Origin: Pseudomonadales bacterium
GTDB taxonomy: Bacteria > Pseudomonadota > Gammaproteobacteria > Pseudomonadales > Azotimanducaceae
Length of the DNA stretch: 43,485 nt
Reading direction: 5' to 3'
Assembly: GCA_028279305.1 (NCBI GenBank)
Contig: JANQOA010000177.1
Location: forward strand, 1 to 43,485
Made by a program: the position numbers and the translations under genes. A model generated the notes under the pieces. The model was not told where the DNA came from. It saw only the letters and a list, made by a program, of their open reading frames with translations, and ran no database searches. Of the stretch, positions 23,897 through 31,936 are shown in pieces. Position 1 is the stretch's first letter. Each line of letters begins with the position of its first letter.

Positions 23897-24700
23897 ATGG
23901 TGGCTTGGGCTAAAGGCGTCTGCGCCAGCAATTGGTTTAATCACGGCATCACCGCGGTGATTATCCTCAACGCCGTGGTGATCGGCCTGGATACCTCGCC
24001 GCAGCTCACCGCGGCGTACGGCGCCTGGTTTGCCCTTGCCAACAAAACCTTTCTGGCTGTCTTTATCGTCGAAGCCGCAATCAAGATCCTGGCTGAAGCG
24101 CCGCACATGCAGCGCTATTTCAAAGACGGCTGGAACCTGTTCGACTTCAGCATTATTGTCCTCAGCCTGATCCCGGCATCCGGCCAGTTGGCCACCCTGG
24201 CACGCCTGGCAAGGCTGCTGCGGGTACTGCGGCTGATATCCACGCTGCCGGAGCTGCGCCTGATTGTCGCCACCCTGGTACGTTCCATCCCCAGCATGGC
24301 CCACGTACTGGCGCTGATGTCCATCATCTTTTATGTCTACGCGGTGGCCGGGTATCACCTGTTCCACGACATCGACCCCACCCACTGGCGCAATCTGGGC
24401 ATCTCTTTGCTGTCGTTGTTCCGCATTGTCACGCTGGAAGACTGGACCGACATCATGTACGCCGCCATGGCTGCAGAACCCCTGGCATGGATGTATTTTG
24501 TCAGCTTTGTGGTGCTGGGCACGTTTGTGGTGGTTAACCTGTTTATCGCGGTAGTGATCAACAACCTGGAGGAAGCCAAGGCCGAGCGCCTCAACGAACT
24601 GACCAGCGCGCCCACCCGGGATGAAATTCTGCTGGAGCTGCGGGAAACCCAGGCGGCCCTGGCCACCCTGCGGGCCAAACTCGAGCGGCTGGAAGAATGA
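23897..24700 (+). CDS. Single-domain voltage-gated cation channel (NaChBac/Nav family) with Ca-type filter
   Basis: 267-aa six-helix channel subunit of the ion-transport family that assembles as a tetramer. Voltage sensor: S2 FIVEAAIKIL, S3 NLFDFSIIVLSLIP, and S4 with arginines every third residue (R103, R106, R109, R112). Pore: FRIVTLEDWTDIMYA, with selectivity filter T179-L-E-D-W-T-D185. Sodium-type NavAb has TLESWSM; the extra Asp at 182 and 185 are the positions used to engineer calcium-selective CavAb (TLDDWSD), and the filter also resembles Cav domain I (TMEGWTD). S6 (about 200-222) is followed by a C-terminal coiled coil (about 241-267) typical of this family. It starts 4 bp after trpE and overlaps the next gene. 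Channel identity is strong; calcium selectivity is inference. Confidence 0.92.
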   Translation: MVAWAKGVCASNWFNHGITAVIILNAVVIGLDTSPQLTAAYGAWFALANKTFLAVFIVEAAIKILAEAPHMQRYFKDGWNLFDFSIIVLSLIPASGQLATLARLARLLRVLRLISTLPELRLIVATLVRSIPSMAHVLALMSIIFYVYAVAGYHLFHDIDPTHWRNLGISLLSLFRIVTLEDWTDIMYAAMAAEPLAWMYFVSFVVLGTFVVVNLFIAVVINNLEEAKAERLNELTSAPTRDEILLELRETQAALATLRAKLERLEE

Positions 24701-25239
24701 CGGCGCCGTCCACGACAGCCCCACTGCCCGGCTATCCCGTGGTGCAGGTGGCCTACTTTGTCAACGACATCGAGCAGGCGGCCCTGGAGATGGCCGCCAC
24801 CTTCGGCGCGGGGCCGTTTTTTCTGCTGCGTAACATCGAACTGGCCAGCAGCGAACACCGCGGCCAACCCTGCCCGTTTGTGCACTCGTCTGCTTACGGG
24901 CAATGGGGCAACGTCATGATGGAGCTGGTGCAGCAGGACAGCAGCGGGCCTTCCCCGTTCCGTGACCTGTATGCACCCGGCGAACAGGGGCTGCACCACC
25001 TGGCCACCATGGTGCCGGATCTGCCCGCCGCTTACGAAGCTTATGCACAGGCGGGCATCCCCCTGGCAACCCGCGCGGTGACCCGCACCGGCACCGAGTT
25101 TGCATTTCTGGATGCCACTGAGCGCATGGGTCACTTCATAGAAGTTTACGCCAGCGAACCGCCGCTGGTGGAGTTCTACGAATTTGTCAAAGCAGCGGCG
25201 GAGGGTTGGCGCGGCAGTGACCCTGTACGCACGCTTTAA
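24697..25239 (+). CDS. VOC (glyoxalase/bleomycin resistance/dioxygenase) superfamily protein
   Basis: 180-aa protein of the vicinal oxygen chelate superfamily; substrate unknown. It shows the paired beta-alpha-beta pattern: [20 protein letters not shown], later [19 protein letters not shown], and GHFIEVYAS. Expected metal ligands are E76 (MMELV), H101 (second His of LHHLA) and E149 (FIEVY); the usual first His is Gln (Q17), which is an alternative seen in some VOC enzymes. The start overlaps the channel stop (ATGA), so it is coupled to the channel and lies just before trpG. No function is assigned. Confidence 0.85.
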   Translation: MTAPSTTAPLPGYPVVQVAYFVNDIEQAALEMAATFGAGPFFLLRNIELASSEHRGQPCPFVHSSAYGQWGNVMMELVQQDSSGPSPFRDLYAPGEQGLHHLATMVPDLPAAYEAYAQAGIPLATRAVTRTGTEFAFLDATERMGHFIEVYASEPPLVEFYEFVKAAAEGWRGSDPVRTL

Positions 25240-25261
25240 CTTAATAACGCGGGAAACCCCC

Positions 25262-25837
25262 ATGATCCTCATGATCGACAACTACGACTCTTTTACCTAC
25301 AACGTGGTGCAGTACCTCACTGAGCTGGGTGCTGACGTGGACGTACACCGCAACGACGAAATTACCGTGCAGCGCATCCGCAAGCTTAAGCCTGAGAAAA
25401 TTGTCATCTCTCCCGGGCCCTGCACACCCAACGAAGCGGGCATATCGCTGGAGGTAGTCAGCACCTTTGCCGGCAAGATTCCGCTGTTGGGTATATGCCT
25501 GGGCCACCAGAGTATCGGCCAGGCGTTCGGCGGTGACGTGATTCGCGCTGAAAATGTCATGCACGGCAAAACGTCACCCATGTACCACAACGGCAAAGGT
25601 GTCTTCGCCAACCTGCCCAGTCCGTTTCAAGCTACCCGCTATCACTCGCTGATTGTCGACAAAACCACGCTGCCGGATTGCCTTGAGATCACCGCCTGGA
25701 CGGAAAAAGACGGCCAGCCGGACGAAATCATGGGTTTCCGCCACCGGGACATGGTGGTGGAGGGGGTGCAGTTTCACCCCGAATCCATCATGACCGAAAC
25801 CGGCCACGAGCTGCTGAACAACTTCCTGCGCATGTAG
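25262..25837 (+). CDS. trpG: Anthranilate synthase component II (glutamine amidotransferase)
   Basis: Class I glutamine amidotransferase that supplies ammonia to TrpE; it can also serve PabB. 191 aa. Start [14 protein letters not shown] is characteristic. Nucleophile C79 in GICLGHQS, and the His/Glu pair in QFHPES (H172, E174). The ATG at 25262 was chosen over an upstream start inside the VOC gene. It lies 22 bp after the VOC gene; trpD follows after 63 bp. Confidence 0.98.
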   Translation: MILMIDNYDSFTYNVVQYLTELGADVDVHRNDEITVQRIRKLKPEKIVISPGPCTPNEAGISLEVVSTFAGKIPLLGICLGHQSIGQAFGGDVIRAENVMHGKTSPMYHNGKGVFANLPSPFQATRYHSLIVDKTTLPDCLEITAWTEKDGQPDEIMGFRHRDMVVEGVQFHPESIMTETGHELLNNFLRM

Positions 25838-25887
25838 CCGGCGCCGCGGCCGCGCTGGGCAAAAGTGCTAACATGGGGCCTGATCTA

Positions 25888-25900
25888 AAAGTGACACTTT
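25888..25900. promoter_or_regulatory. Palindrome abutting the trpD start
   Basis: AAAGTG-A-CACTTT is a 13-bp palindrome that ends exactly at the trpD ATG, where a ribosome site would be expected; no Shine-Dalgarno sequence is visible. The left arm AAAAGTG also occurs at 25861-25867. It could be an operator or an RNA element; there is no direct evidence. Confidence 0.35.
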
Positions 25901-26932
25901 ATGAATATACAAGAAGCGCTTGCAGAAATTGTCGAAGGACACAATCTCTCCCAGCAGGATACCGCCGCAGTATTCCACATCATCATGTCCGGCGAAGCCA
26001 CGCCGGCTCAGATTGGCGCATTTCTGGCCGCCATCCGGGTGAAAGGTGAAACCGCGGAGGAACTGGCCGGGGCGGCCTCAACCATGCGCGCGCTGTCGAC
26101 CAGGGTGGAGGTCAGCCATCCGCATCTGGTGGATACCTGCGGCACCGGCGGCAGCGGCAGCAAGCTGTTTAACATCTCCACGGCTGCGGCATTTGTCGCC
26201 GCCGCGGCCGGCGCCAAAGTAGCCAAACACGGCAACCGCAAAATGACCTCGTTCTGCGGCAGCGCGGACGTGCTGGAAGCCGCCGGCGTGAATCTGCAGC
26301 TTACCCCGCAGCAGATCAGCACCTGTATTCTGGAAGTGGGTGTGGGTTTCATGTTTGCCCAGGCCCACCACAGCGCCATGCGCTTTGCCGGTCCGGTGCG
26401 GCAGGAAATCGGCATCCGCACCATGATGAATGTGCTGGGGCCGATGACCAATCCGGCCGGCGCCCGGCGTCAGGTCATCGGCGTATTCAGTCCGGCCTGG
26501 CAGCAGCGCATGGCGGAGGTGCTGAAGCTGCTGGGCAGCGAACATGCGCTGATTGTGCACAGCAACGGCCTGGACGAGATCCGCCTGGACGCCCCCACCG
26601 CGGTGGTTGAACTGAAGGCCGGGGAAATCACCAGCTACCAGATCCAGCCTGAGGACTTCGGCATCAGCCGGCACAGCGACGCAGAGCTGCAGGCGCTGTG
26701 CGCGGACTCCACCGACAGCAGCCTGGCGCTGGTCAAAACCGCCCTTACCGAGCCGGATTCTGCAGCCGCTGACATTGTCAGCCTGAATGCCGGTGCTGCC
26801 ATTTACGCAGCCGGCATAGCGACCAACCTGGCCAACGGCGTGGTTATGGCACAGGACACCATTGCCACGGGCCAGGCCCAGGAACGCTTCAGCGAACTGG
26901 TACGGGTGAGCAAGATGATGGGCCAGGCATGA
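25901..26932 (+). CDS. trpD: Anthranilate phosphoribosyltransferase
   Basis: Second step of tryptophan synthesis, joining anthranilate to PRPP. 343 aa. The glycine-rich PRPP loop [17 protein letters not shown] (residues 78-94), [31 protein letters not shown] and [17 protein letters not shown] are all present. It overlaps trpC by four bases (ATGA). A palindrome sits immediately before the ATG. Confidence 0.98.
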   Translation: MNIQEALAEIVEGHNLSQQDTAAVFHIIMSGEATPAQIGAFLAAIRVKGETAEELAGAASTMRALSTRVEVSHPHLVDTCGTGGSGSKLFNISTAAAFVAAAAGAKVAKHGNRKMTSFCGSADVLEAAGVNLQLTPQQISTCILEVGVGFMFAQAHHSAMRFAGPVRQEIGIRTMMNVLGPMTNPAGARRQVIGVFSPAWQQRMAEVLKLLGSEHALIVHSNGLDEIRLDAPTAVVELKAGEITSYQIQPEDFGISRHSDAELQALCADSTDSSLALVKTALTEPDSAAADIVSLNAGAAIYAAGIATNLANGVVMAQDTIATGQAQERFSELVRVSKMMGQA

Positions 26933-27720
26933 GCGATATTCTCAGCCGCATCATCGATACCAAACGCAGCGAAATAAGCAGCCGCAAAGCTGCGGTCAGC
27001 GTGGCGCAATTGCGCAGCGCGGCTGAACAGGCGGCAGCCCCCCGGGGGTTTGTCGACAGTCTGCGCAGCCGGGCGGATGCCGGTGCAGCGGCGGTGATTG
27101 CGGAAATAAAAAAGGCTTCCCCCAGCAAGGGTGTGATCCGCGAAGATTTCGACCCGGTGTCGATTGCGCAAAGTTATGCGCAGCACGGTGCCGCCTGCCT
27201 GTCTGTGCTGACCGACGAACAATACTTCCAGGGCAGCGACCAGTATCTGCTGGACGTGCGCGCGGCTGTTAAGCTGCCGGTGATCCGCAAGGACTTTGTG
27301 GTTGACGAGTACCAGGTTTATGAGGCGCGGGCGCTGGGCGCCGATTGTATTCTGCTGATTGCCGCGGCGCTGGACATCATGCGCCTGACGGTGCTGAACC
27401 AACTGGCCCGGGGGTTGGGGCTGGACGTATTAATTGAGGTGCACAACCGCACCGAACTGGAAGCCGCCTTGAGCCAGCAACCGAGCCTGGTGGGCATCAA
27501 CAACCGGAACCTGAAAACCTTCGAAACCAGCCTGGACACCACCATCAACCTGCTGCCGCATATTCCCGAGGGTATCACCGTGGTAACCGAGAGCGGCATC
27601 TCCAGCAGCGCGGACGTGCAGCTCATGCGTAACAACAATGTCAACGCTTTTCTGGTGGGCGAGGCGTTTATGCGCGCCGCTGATCCCGGCGCTGAAATGC
27701 AGAAGCTGTTCGCCTTCTAA
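26929..27720 (+). CDS. trpC: Indole-3-glycerol phosphate synthase
   Basis: TIM-barrel enzyme closing the indole ring from carboxyphenylamino-deoxyribulose phosphate. 263 aa, monofunctional (not fused to TrpF). Landmarks: [10 protein letters not shown] at the start, [47 protein letters not shown] and [11 protein letters not shown]. Last gene of the trpGDC unit; a strong terminator follows 26 bp later. Confidence 0.98.
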   Translation: MSDILSRIIDTKRSEISSRKAAVSVAQLRSAAEQAAAPRGFVDSLRSRADAGAAAVIAEIKKASPSKGVIREDFDPVSIAQSYAQHGAACLSVLTDEQYFQGSDQYLLDVRAAVKLPVIRKDFVVDEYQVYEARALGADCILLIAAALDIMRLTVLNQLARGLGLDVLIEVHNRTELEAALSQQPSLVGINNRNLKTFETSLDTTINLLPHIPEGITVVTESGISSSADVQLMRNNNVNAFLVGEAFMRAADPGAEMQKLFAF

Positions 27721-27745
27721 GCCCGCCGCCTGCTCGCGGCGCAAC

Positions 27746-27772
27746 AAAAAAAGGCCCCGACGGGGCCTTTTT
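27746..27772. terminator. Bidirectional intrinsic terminator between trpC and crp
   Basis: GGCCCC-GAC-GGGGCC (27753-27767) is a perfect 6-bp all-GC stem flanked by seven A on the left and five T on the right. It can therefore stop trpC transcripts on the plus strand and crp transcripts on the minus strand. It is the clearest terminator in the window. Confidence 0.92.
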
Positions 27773-27776
27773 CTTG

Positions 27777-27796
27777 CAGCTTGCACAGGCAAGCTG
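27777..27796 (-). other. Second stem-loop in the crp 3' region
   Basis: A perfect 7-bp inverted repeat (CAGCTTG / CAAGCTG, 6-base loop) lies between the crp stop and the terminator. It has no U-run of its own. It may protect the crp mRNA 3' end; this is inference. Confidence 0.45.
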
Positions 27797-27818
27797 TACA
27801 CATCCTTGTGCGGGTTGA

Positions 27819-28451
27819 TCAACGTGTACCGTAAACCACCATGGTCTTGCCTTTGACAGAGACCAGTCCCTGGTCCACGAGGGTTTTCAGTACACGCCCA
27901 ACCATCTCCCTTGAGCAACCGACGATACGACCGATTTCCTGACGGGTGATTTTGATCTGCATCCCGTCCGGATGGGTCATGGCATCGGGTTGTTTAGTGA
28001 GTTCAAGCAAAGTCCGTGCTACCCGTCCCGTGACGTCCAGAAACGCCAGGTCACTCACTTTTTGTGTGGTACGGTTGAGGCGGTCCGCCATCTGCCGTCC
28101 TACTGCGTACAACAAATCCGTATGTCGTTCCGCGAGTTCTTTAAACTTGTTATAAGAGAGTTCCGCCACTTCACATTCGTTTTTGGCTTTGACCCATGCG
28201 GAGCGCGGGGTGCCTTCCACGAACAGCGGCATCTCACCAAAAAAATCGCCTTTGTTCAGATAGTCTACGATGATCTCCCGGCCGGACTCGTCTTCCACCA
28301 GCACGGTGACCGAACCCTTGAGGATGTAGTAAATGGAGTCACTTTTGTCTCCGGCATAAATCAGCGTACTTTTGGCCGGATATTTCCGGCGGTGCGCTGC
28401 TGCCAGAAACGCATCAAGGTGCGTGTCTGTGGCCTCAGCGTTTAAGTTCAT
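27819..28451 (-). CDS. crp: cAMP-responsive transcription regulator, CRP/Vfr type
   Basis: Global regulator of the CRP family, very close in sequence to Pseudomonas Vfr. 210 aa from ATG 28451, chosen because AAGGGG lies six bases before it and the length agrees with Vfr; upstream in-frame ATGs lack a ribosome site. The cyclic nucleotide domain has the phosphate cassette FGEMPLF and the conserved Arg in TPRSAW. The dimer helix region [14 protein letters not shown] and the DNA-recognition helix in [20 protein letters not shown] are intact, so it should read TGTGA-N6-TCACA sites. It is divergent from osmC, as in Pseudomonas. Confidence 0.95.
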   Translation of the reverse strand: MNLNAEATDTHLDAFLAAAHRRKYPAKSTLIYAGDKSDSIYYILKGSVTVLVEDESGREIIVDYLNKGDFFGEMPLFVEGTPRSAWVKAKNECEVAELSYNKFKELAERHTDLLYAVGRQMADRLNRTTQKVSDLAFLDVTGRVARTLLELTKQPDAMTHPDGMQIKITRQEIGRIVGCSREMVGRVLKTLVDQGLVSVKGKTMVVYGTR

Positions 28452-28681
28452 TTGAAACCCCTTGGCCGTCAATGGACGATTCATTTGATTGCTTTTTGCT
28501 GCAAGCATTTGTTGCGCTCCTTCGTAACACGTTGCGTGTGATGAATACTAGGTGAGTTGTGTGAACCGTTTCGAGACATGGTCGACAAACGGCATCATTT
28601 CACACTCCAAACGGTCGCAGTTCTCCCGGATTTCGCAGAAAATGTCTCGTCTTTGGACAATCGGACACGCAAACTGCAGGC
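28452..28681. promoter_or_regulatory. crp-osmC divergent control region with nested dyad
   Basis: A 230-bp non-coding region. It contains nested inverted repeats: outer GTGTGAA (28559-28565) / TTCACAC (28599-28605), inner CCGTTT (28566-28571) / AAACGG (28587-28592), and a further AAACGG copy at 28609-28614, 22 bp from the previous one. The outer arms include CRP half-sites TGTGA and TCACA but are too far apart for one dimer. A TAGTAT box on the minus strand (28546-28551) is a candidate crp -10 with a poor -35, which would suit autoregulation. Confidence 0.5.
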
Positions 28682-29116
28682 ATGCACACACAAATACAAT
28701 GGGTTAACAACGTTCATTTTCAGGCGGTCGCGGATTCTGGACATACAGTAAACATAGACGGTCCTCCGGATTCCGGCGGAAAAAACAAGGGTACGCGGCC
28801 GATGGAACTGATGTTGATGGGGGTCGGCGGATGCACGTCGTTTGACGTTGTCAATATTTTGACCAAATCACGTCAGAAAGTGACCAATTGTGTGACCCAG
28901 ATCACAGCCAGGCGGGCTGACGATATACCTCAGGTATTCGAAGAAATTCACATTCACTTTGTTATTGAAGGCCATAAGCTGGACAAATCCAGGGTGCAAC
29001 GCGCCATTAATCTGACGGCGGACAAATATTGCTCCGCATCCATCATGCTGCAGCGCGCCGGAGTGAAACTGTCTCATACCTTCGAGCTTACGGAGCCTGC
29101 AACGGACACCGGCTGA
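28682..29116 (+). CDS. OsmC family protein
   Basis: 144-aa OsmC/Ohr-superfamily protein, likely a thiol-dependent peroxide or redox protein. Two Cys typical of the family are present: C51 in GVGGCTSFDVV and C117 in DKYCSAS. The N-terminal beta region includes GHTVNIDGPPDSGGKNKGTRPMEL. It lies divergent to crp, the same partner as in Pseudomonas, where it is the YhfA-like subgroup. It contains a perfect CRP-type palindrome in its coding sequence (28891-28906). Confidence 0.92.
   Translation: MHTQIQWVNNVHFQAVADSGHTVNIDGPPDSGGKNKGTRPMELMLMGVGGCTSFDVVNILTKSRQKVTNCVTQITARRADDIPQVFEEIHIHFVIEGHKLDKSRVQRAINLTADKYCSASIMLQRAGVKLSHTFELTEPATDTG
28891..28906. promoter_or_regulatory. Perfect CRP-type palindrome inside osmC
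   Basis: TGTGACCCAGATCACA matches TGTGA-N6-TCACA at all ten defined bases and shares GATCACA with the ideal E. coli site. It covers codons 70-75 of osmC, 210 bp into the gene, about 440 bp from the crp start and 300 bp before the next gene. It could act on crp by a distant mechanism, on a promoter for the downstream cNMP gene, or be coincidental. Confidence 0.5.
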
Positions 29117-29204
29117 CCTCTCACCCGCCATGGGGAGACAAGCCCGCACGCTGCGCTGATGATGTCCGCTGTGCGTGTCCGCGGCCGCGCCGCAAGATGC
29201 GTCC

Positions 29205-30227
29205 ATGGACACCACCCCCGCTGCCCAGTTGCGCCGCATCAGCACCTTCAGCCACCTGCCGGAAGCCGCCTTGCAGAACGCCGCGGCCGGCATCCACACC
29301 CTGATCGTCCCATCCGGGCGCATGCTGATTGCAACATGGGCCCGCGTGCCCGCATACCTGTACCTATTGAAAGGTTGCCTGGCCACATTACGGGACAACC
29401 GGCAGATTCACCTGCGCGGACGTCCCAAGGCCATTTCCATTACCCACTTCTATCCCGGCTGCCGGCAGGCCCGCACCCTGACCCGCTGTTGGGTCATGCG
29501 CATTGAGGCGGCGCATCATCAACAGTTGTGCCGCGCCGCCACCCCGCCCAGCCCCGGCGAACAGCCGCTGCACGGTACCGCAACGGCTGCCTCCCGCCAC
29601 CCTACCCTGGAAGCGCCGGAACCCTGGCTGCGCCGGTTTCTGGAATCACCGCTGCTGCAGAAGCTGAGTAAGTCCGAATGGCAGCGCCTGTTCGCCACCT
29701 TACAACCCCAGGTTTATGCCGCCGGCAGTCACCTTGTATCCAGCGGCCAACCCGGCGTAAGCTGTTACGTAATCCGCAGCGGTCACGCCATGGTGCAGCG
29801 CTACGGCCGCACTGTTGCCCATCTGGGGCCGGGTGACCTGTGCGGTGAAGATGCGTTGATTCTGGAAGGGCCGCGTAACGCTGACGTTGTCTGCCTCAAA
29901 CAGGTCAGCGCATACCGCATCAAACGTGAGCCGTTCATGGCCATATTGCTGGCCACCGCGGTGCGCAACACCGCCGCAGCGGACCTGCATGGAAATCATG
30001 TCCGGCTGCAGATTGACAACAGCGGCATCCAGCGGCCGGCGGAACCGCTGGACCGCAACTGCATTTCCCTGCAACTGCCCCGTCTGCGGGAGCAAATTCA
30101 GGAACTGCCGGCACAGCCGGTTTATCTGGTCTGCGGCGGCAGCGCTCAACAGCGGGCGCTGGCGGCCTTTCTGGCGGCCCAACGCGGTCTGCAGGTTTAT
30201 TCCCTGGCCGCGGCGGACGCCGGCTAA
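29205..30227 (+). CDS. Double cyclic-nucleotide-binding domain protein with rhodanese-like C-terminus
   Basis: 340 aa from ATG 29205 (a GTG at 29175 would add 10 aa; neither has a clear ribosome site). First cNMP-like domain (about residues 10-90) is degenerate. The second (about 145-245) has an intact phosphate-binding cassette, CGEDALILEGPRNADVV, with the conserved Glu and Arg. The last 75 residues resemble a rhodanese fold, with a single candidate active Cys in PVYLVCGGSAQQRALAAFL (C310) followed by RGLQVYSL. There is no DNA-binding helix, so it is not a CRP-type regulator. It lies 88 bp after osmC and its stop overlaps the converging mshP by four bases. Function unknown; a cyclic-nucleotide-controlled sulfur-transfer or sensor role is inference. 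Confidence 0.8.
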   Translation: MDTTPAAQLRRISTFSHLPEAALQNAAAGIHTLIVPSGRMLIATWARVPAYLYLLKGCLATLRDNRQIHLRGRPKAISITHFYPGCRQARTLTRCWVMRIEAAHHQQLCRAATPPSPGEQPLHGTATAASRHPTLEAPEPWLRRFLESPLLQKLSKSEWQRLFATLQPQVYAAGSHLVSSGQPGVSCYVIRSGHAMVQRYGRTVAHLGPGDLCGEDALILEGPRNADVVCLKQVSAYRIKREPFMAILLATAVRNTAAADLHGNHVRLQIDNSGIQRPAEPLDRNCISLQLPRLREQIQELPAQPVYLVCGGSAQQRALAAFLAAQRGLQVYSLAAADAG

Positions 30228-30628
30228 CGGGTGCGGACCAGTACCTGCCGTTGGGCGCTGACCGCTCCGTCCTGACAGGCGCCGGTACTTTCTATGGTGA
30301 AATAGGACACGCCGCGCACCACATCCGCGCGGCAGCTTACCGCGGCATTACAGTTGCGCAGCGCGGCAACATTCTGCAGGTCCCACACCGCTGCCGCGCA
30401 GTTACCCGTGCCCAACGGCGCATACAAGCGGTTGAGGCTGAGCTGAGCGCCGCTGTGCGCGGCCAGCAGGGCCTTGTGGTTCATGACCGACAACGACGTA
30501 CCCCGGGCACCCAGCACAACCGTACGGTGAATAGCCGCTACCAGCAGCACCACCACCAGGATCAGAAACAACGCGCCGATCAGGCCCAGACCGCGCTGCC
30601 GGTGCCGGCTCAGCCACCTAACGCGCAT
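30224..30628 (-). CDS. mshP: MSHA biogenesis protein MshP-like (PilX-type)
   Basis: 134 aa, last gene of the pilus operon. The basic N-terminus MRVRWLSRHRQRG is followed by the hydrophobic segment LGLIGALFLILVVVLLVAA, then a small extracytoplasmic domain with four Cys. This is the PilX/MshP pattern, lacking the Glu+5 of true pilins. It overlaps mshO by 11 bp and the converging cNMP gene by 4 bp. Assigned mainly by position and N-terminus. Confidence 0.8.
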   Translation of the reverse strand: MRVRWLSRHRQRGLGLIGALFLILVVVLLVAAIHRTVVLGARGTSLSVMNHKALLAAHSGAQLSLNRLYAPLGTGNCAAAVWDLQNVAALRNCNAAVSCRADVVRGVSYFTIESTGACQDGAVSAQRQVLVRTR

Positions 30629-31412
30629 TGGCCACCTGCACCGCCGCGTGGAACGTGGCTGCGGTACCCCGCGCGGTCAGCGACAGGGTGACGTCCACCA
30701 TGCCGTTACGCTGCAATCCCGCTGGCGCCGCGGTAAAGCTGCTGGCAGCGGCGACAACATCTTCAGCCACCAGCACCCGCCGGGGCAGCGCTGCCGGCAG
30801 ACCGGCAGGCGCCGGCTGAGCGGCGATAAAGCCATAGTCAGCGTACCGCCACAGTTGGCTGCCGGTAAAACAGTAGCTGACCGGCTGGCTGATCAGATAA
30901 AAGCGGTTACCCGGCGATTCACTGGGGAACTGGTGGGCGCTGCTGAAGGTGATTGTCAGTTCATTGCCGGCATCGGGCCCGGTCACGGTTACCGGCGGGC
31001 TGACGGCTCCCGGCGAACCCGGGGTATAAACATCCGCCAGCGGCGCCACGGCCACCCCGGCGGCGGCGGTGACGGGCACTACAGTGGGCACTGCCGGGAA
31101 GCTCAACGCGGCGGCAGCGGTGGGCAGGGAAAGGTATTCGCTGCCCCCCAGCACCGGCACAAACTCAATGCAGTCGCCGCTGCTGCGGATACTGCCGGGC
31201 AGAGCGTCGCGCAATTCCGCGGTAAGCGCCGCCAGGGCAAAACGCGCGCTGGATGCAAGCTGGTCGCGGCCGGCGGTGTCGGCAAAACCGTCCGCGCTGT
31301 CGGAGATAAAGCGCACCATCCCCATGGACAGGATACCCAGCACCACCATCACTACCACCAGTTCCACTATGGTGAAACCGGCAGGCCTCAGTCCGGCCCT
31401 TAAGCATTTCAT
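30618..31412 (-). CDS. mshO: Prepilin-like protein MshO
   Basis: 264-aa minor pilin-like protein. Prepilin peptidase site in RPAG|FTIVELVVVMVVLGILS with Gly at -1 and Glu at +5, then a large extracytoplasmic domain. Its ATG shares a base with the mshD stop (TGATG). Order mshC-D-O-P matches MSHA clusters of Vibrio and Shewanella. Minor pilins of this type prime pilus assembly. Confidence 0.88.
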   Translation of the reverse strand: MKCLRAGLRPAGFTIVELVVVMVVLGILSMGMVRFISDSADGFADTAGRDQLASSARFALAALTAELRDALPGSIRSSGDCIEFVPVLGGSEYLSLPTAAAALSFPAVPTVVPVTAAAGVAVAPLADVYTPGSPGAVSPPVTVTGPDAGNELTITFSSAHQFPSESPGNRFYLISQPVSYCFTGSQLWRYADYGFIAAQPAPAGLPAALPRRVLVAEDVVAAASSFTAAPAGLQRNGMVDVTLSLTARGTAATFHAAVQVANAR

Positions 31413-31936
31413 CAGTAGTTGCCCCGCACCGAGGGAAATACATAGGTCTGCCCGCCCGGCGTGGTCACCGAAACTTCCACCAGCTTGGCGTCACTGCTGT
31501 CGTCCAGACCCCAGGCCGCAACCTGAGCGCTGTCCGCGTAACTGACCCGGACATCCACCCGGTAGCGCTCGTAGCCGGCAATCACCGCGCCCTGCCGGTC
31601 CAGGGGCGGCTGCTCCGCCAGGCCGTGATAGTCGTCCACATCATCGAACTGCGCGCGGTTTTCTCCTTCCGCGCCGATGGGAGAACAGGGCGCGCAGGGC
31701 GGCACTCCCCCCAGCGGGGTGTTTTCCGCGTAACGCAGTCCACGGATTTCATCCAGATAGGCCTGCGCCAGGTTAATCGATTTTTCGTGCAGCAGGCTGT
31801 CCGCGGAGTGCCGCATGCCCAGCGCAAAGGCCTGGGCGATAGCCAGCGCCGCAATGCTGATGACCAGCATGGAGACCACCAGTTCGACCAGCGTAAAGCC
31901 CCTGCTATAAACAGGCGCGCGCACTGACATAGCCAT
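31412..31936 (-). CDS. mshD: Prepilin-like protein MshD
   Basis: Minor pilin-like protein of about 174 aa. The prepilin site is SRG|FTLVELVVSMLVISIAALA. The start is uncertain: ATG 31936 (MAMSVRAPV) or ATG 31930 (MSVRAPV); both give a short leader, overlap the end of mshC by about 30 bp, and lack a strong ribosome site. It carries a CAPCS motif in the extracytoplasmic part. Confidence 0.87.
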   Translation of the reverse strand: MAMSVRAPVYSRGFTLVELVVSMLVISIAALAIAQAFALGMRHSADSLLHEKSINLAQAYLDEIRGLRYAENTPLGGVPPCAPCSPIGAEGENRAQFDDVDDYHGLAEQPPLDRQGAVIAGYERYRVDVRVSYADSAQVAAWGLDDSSDAKLVEVSVTTPGGQTYVFPSVRGNY

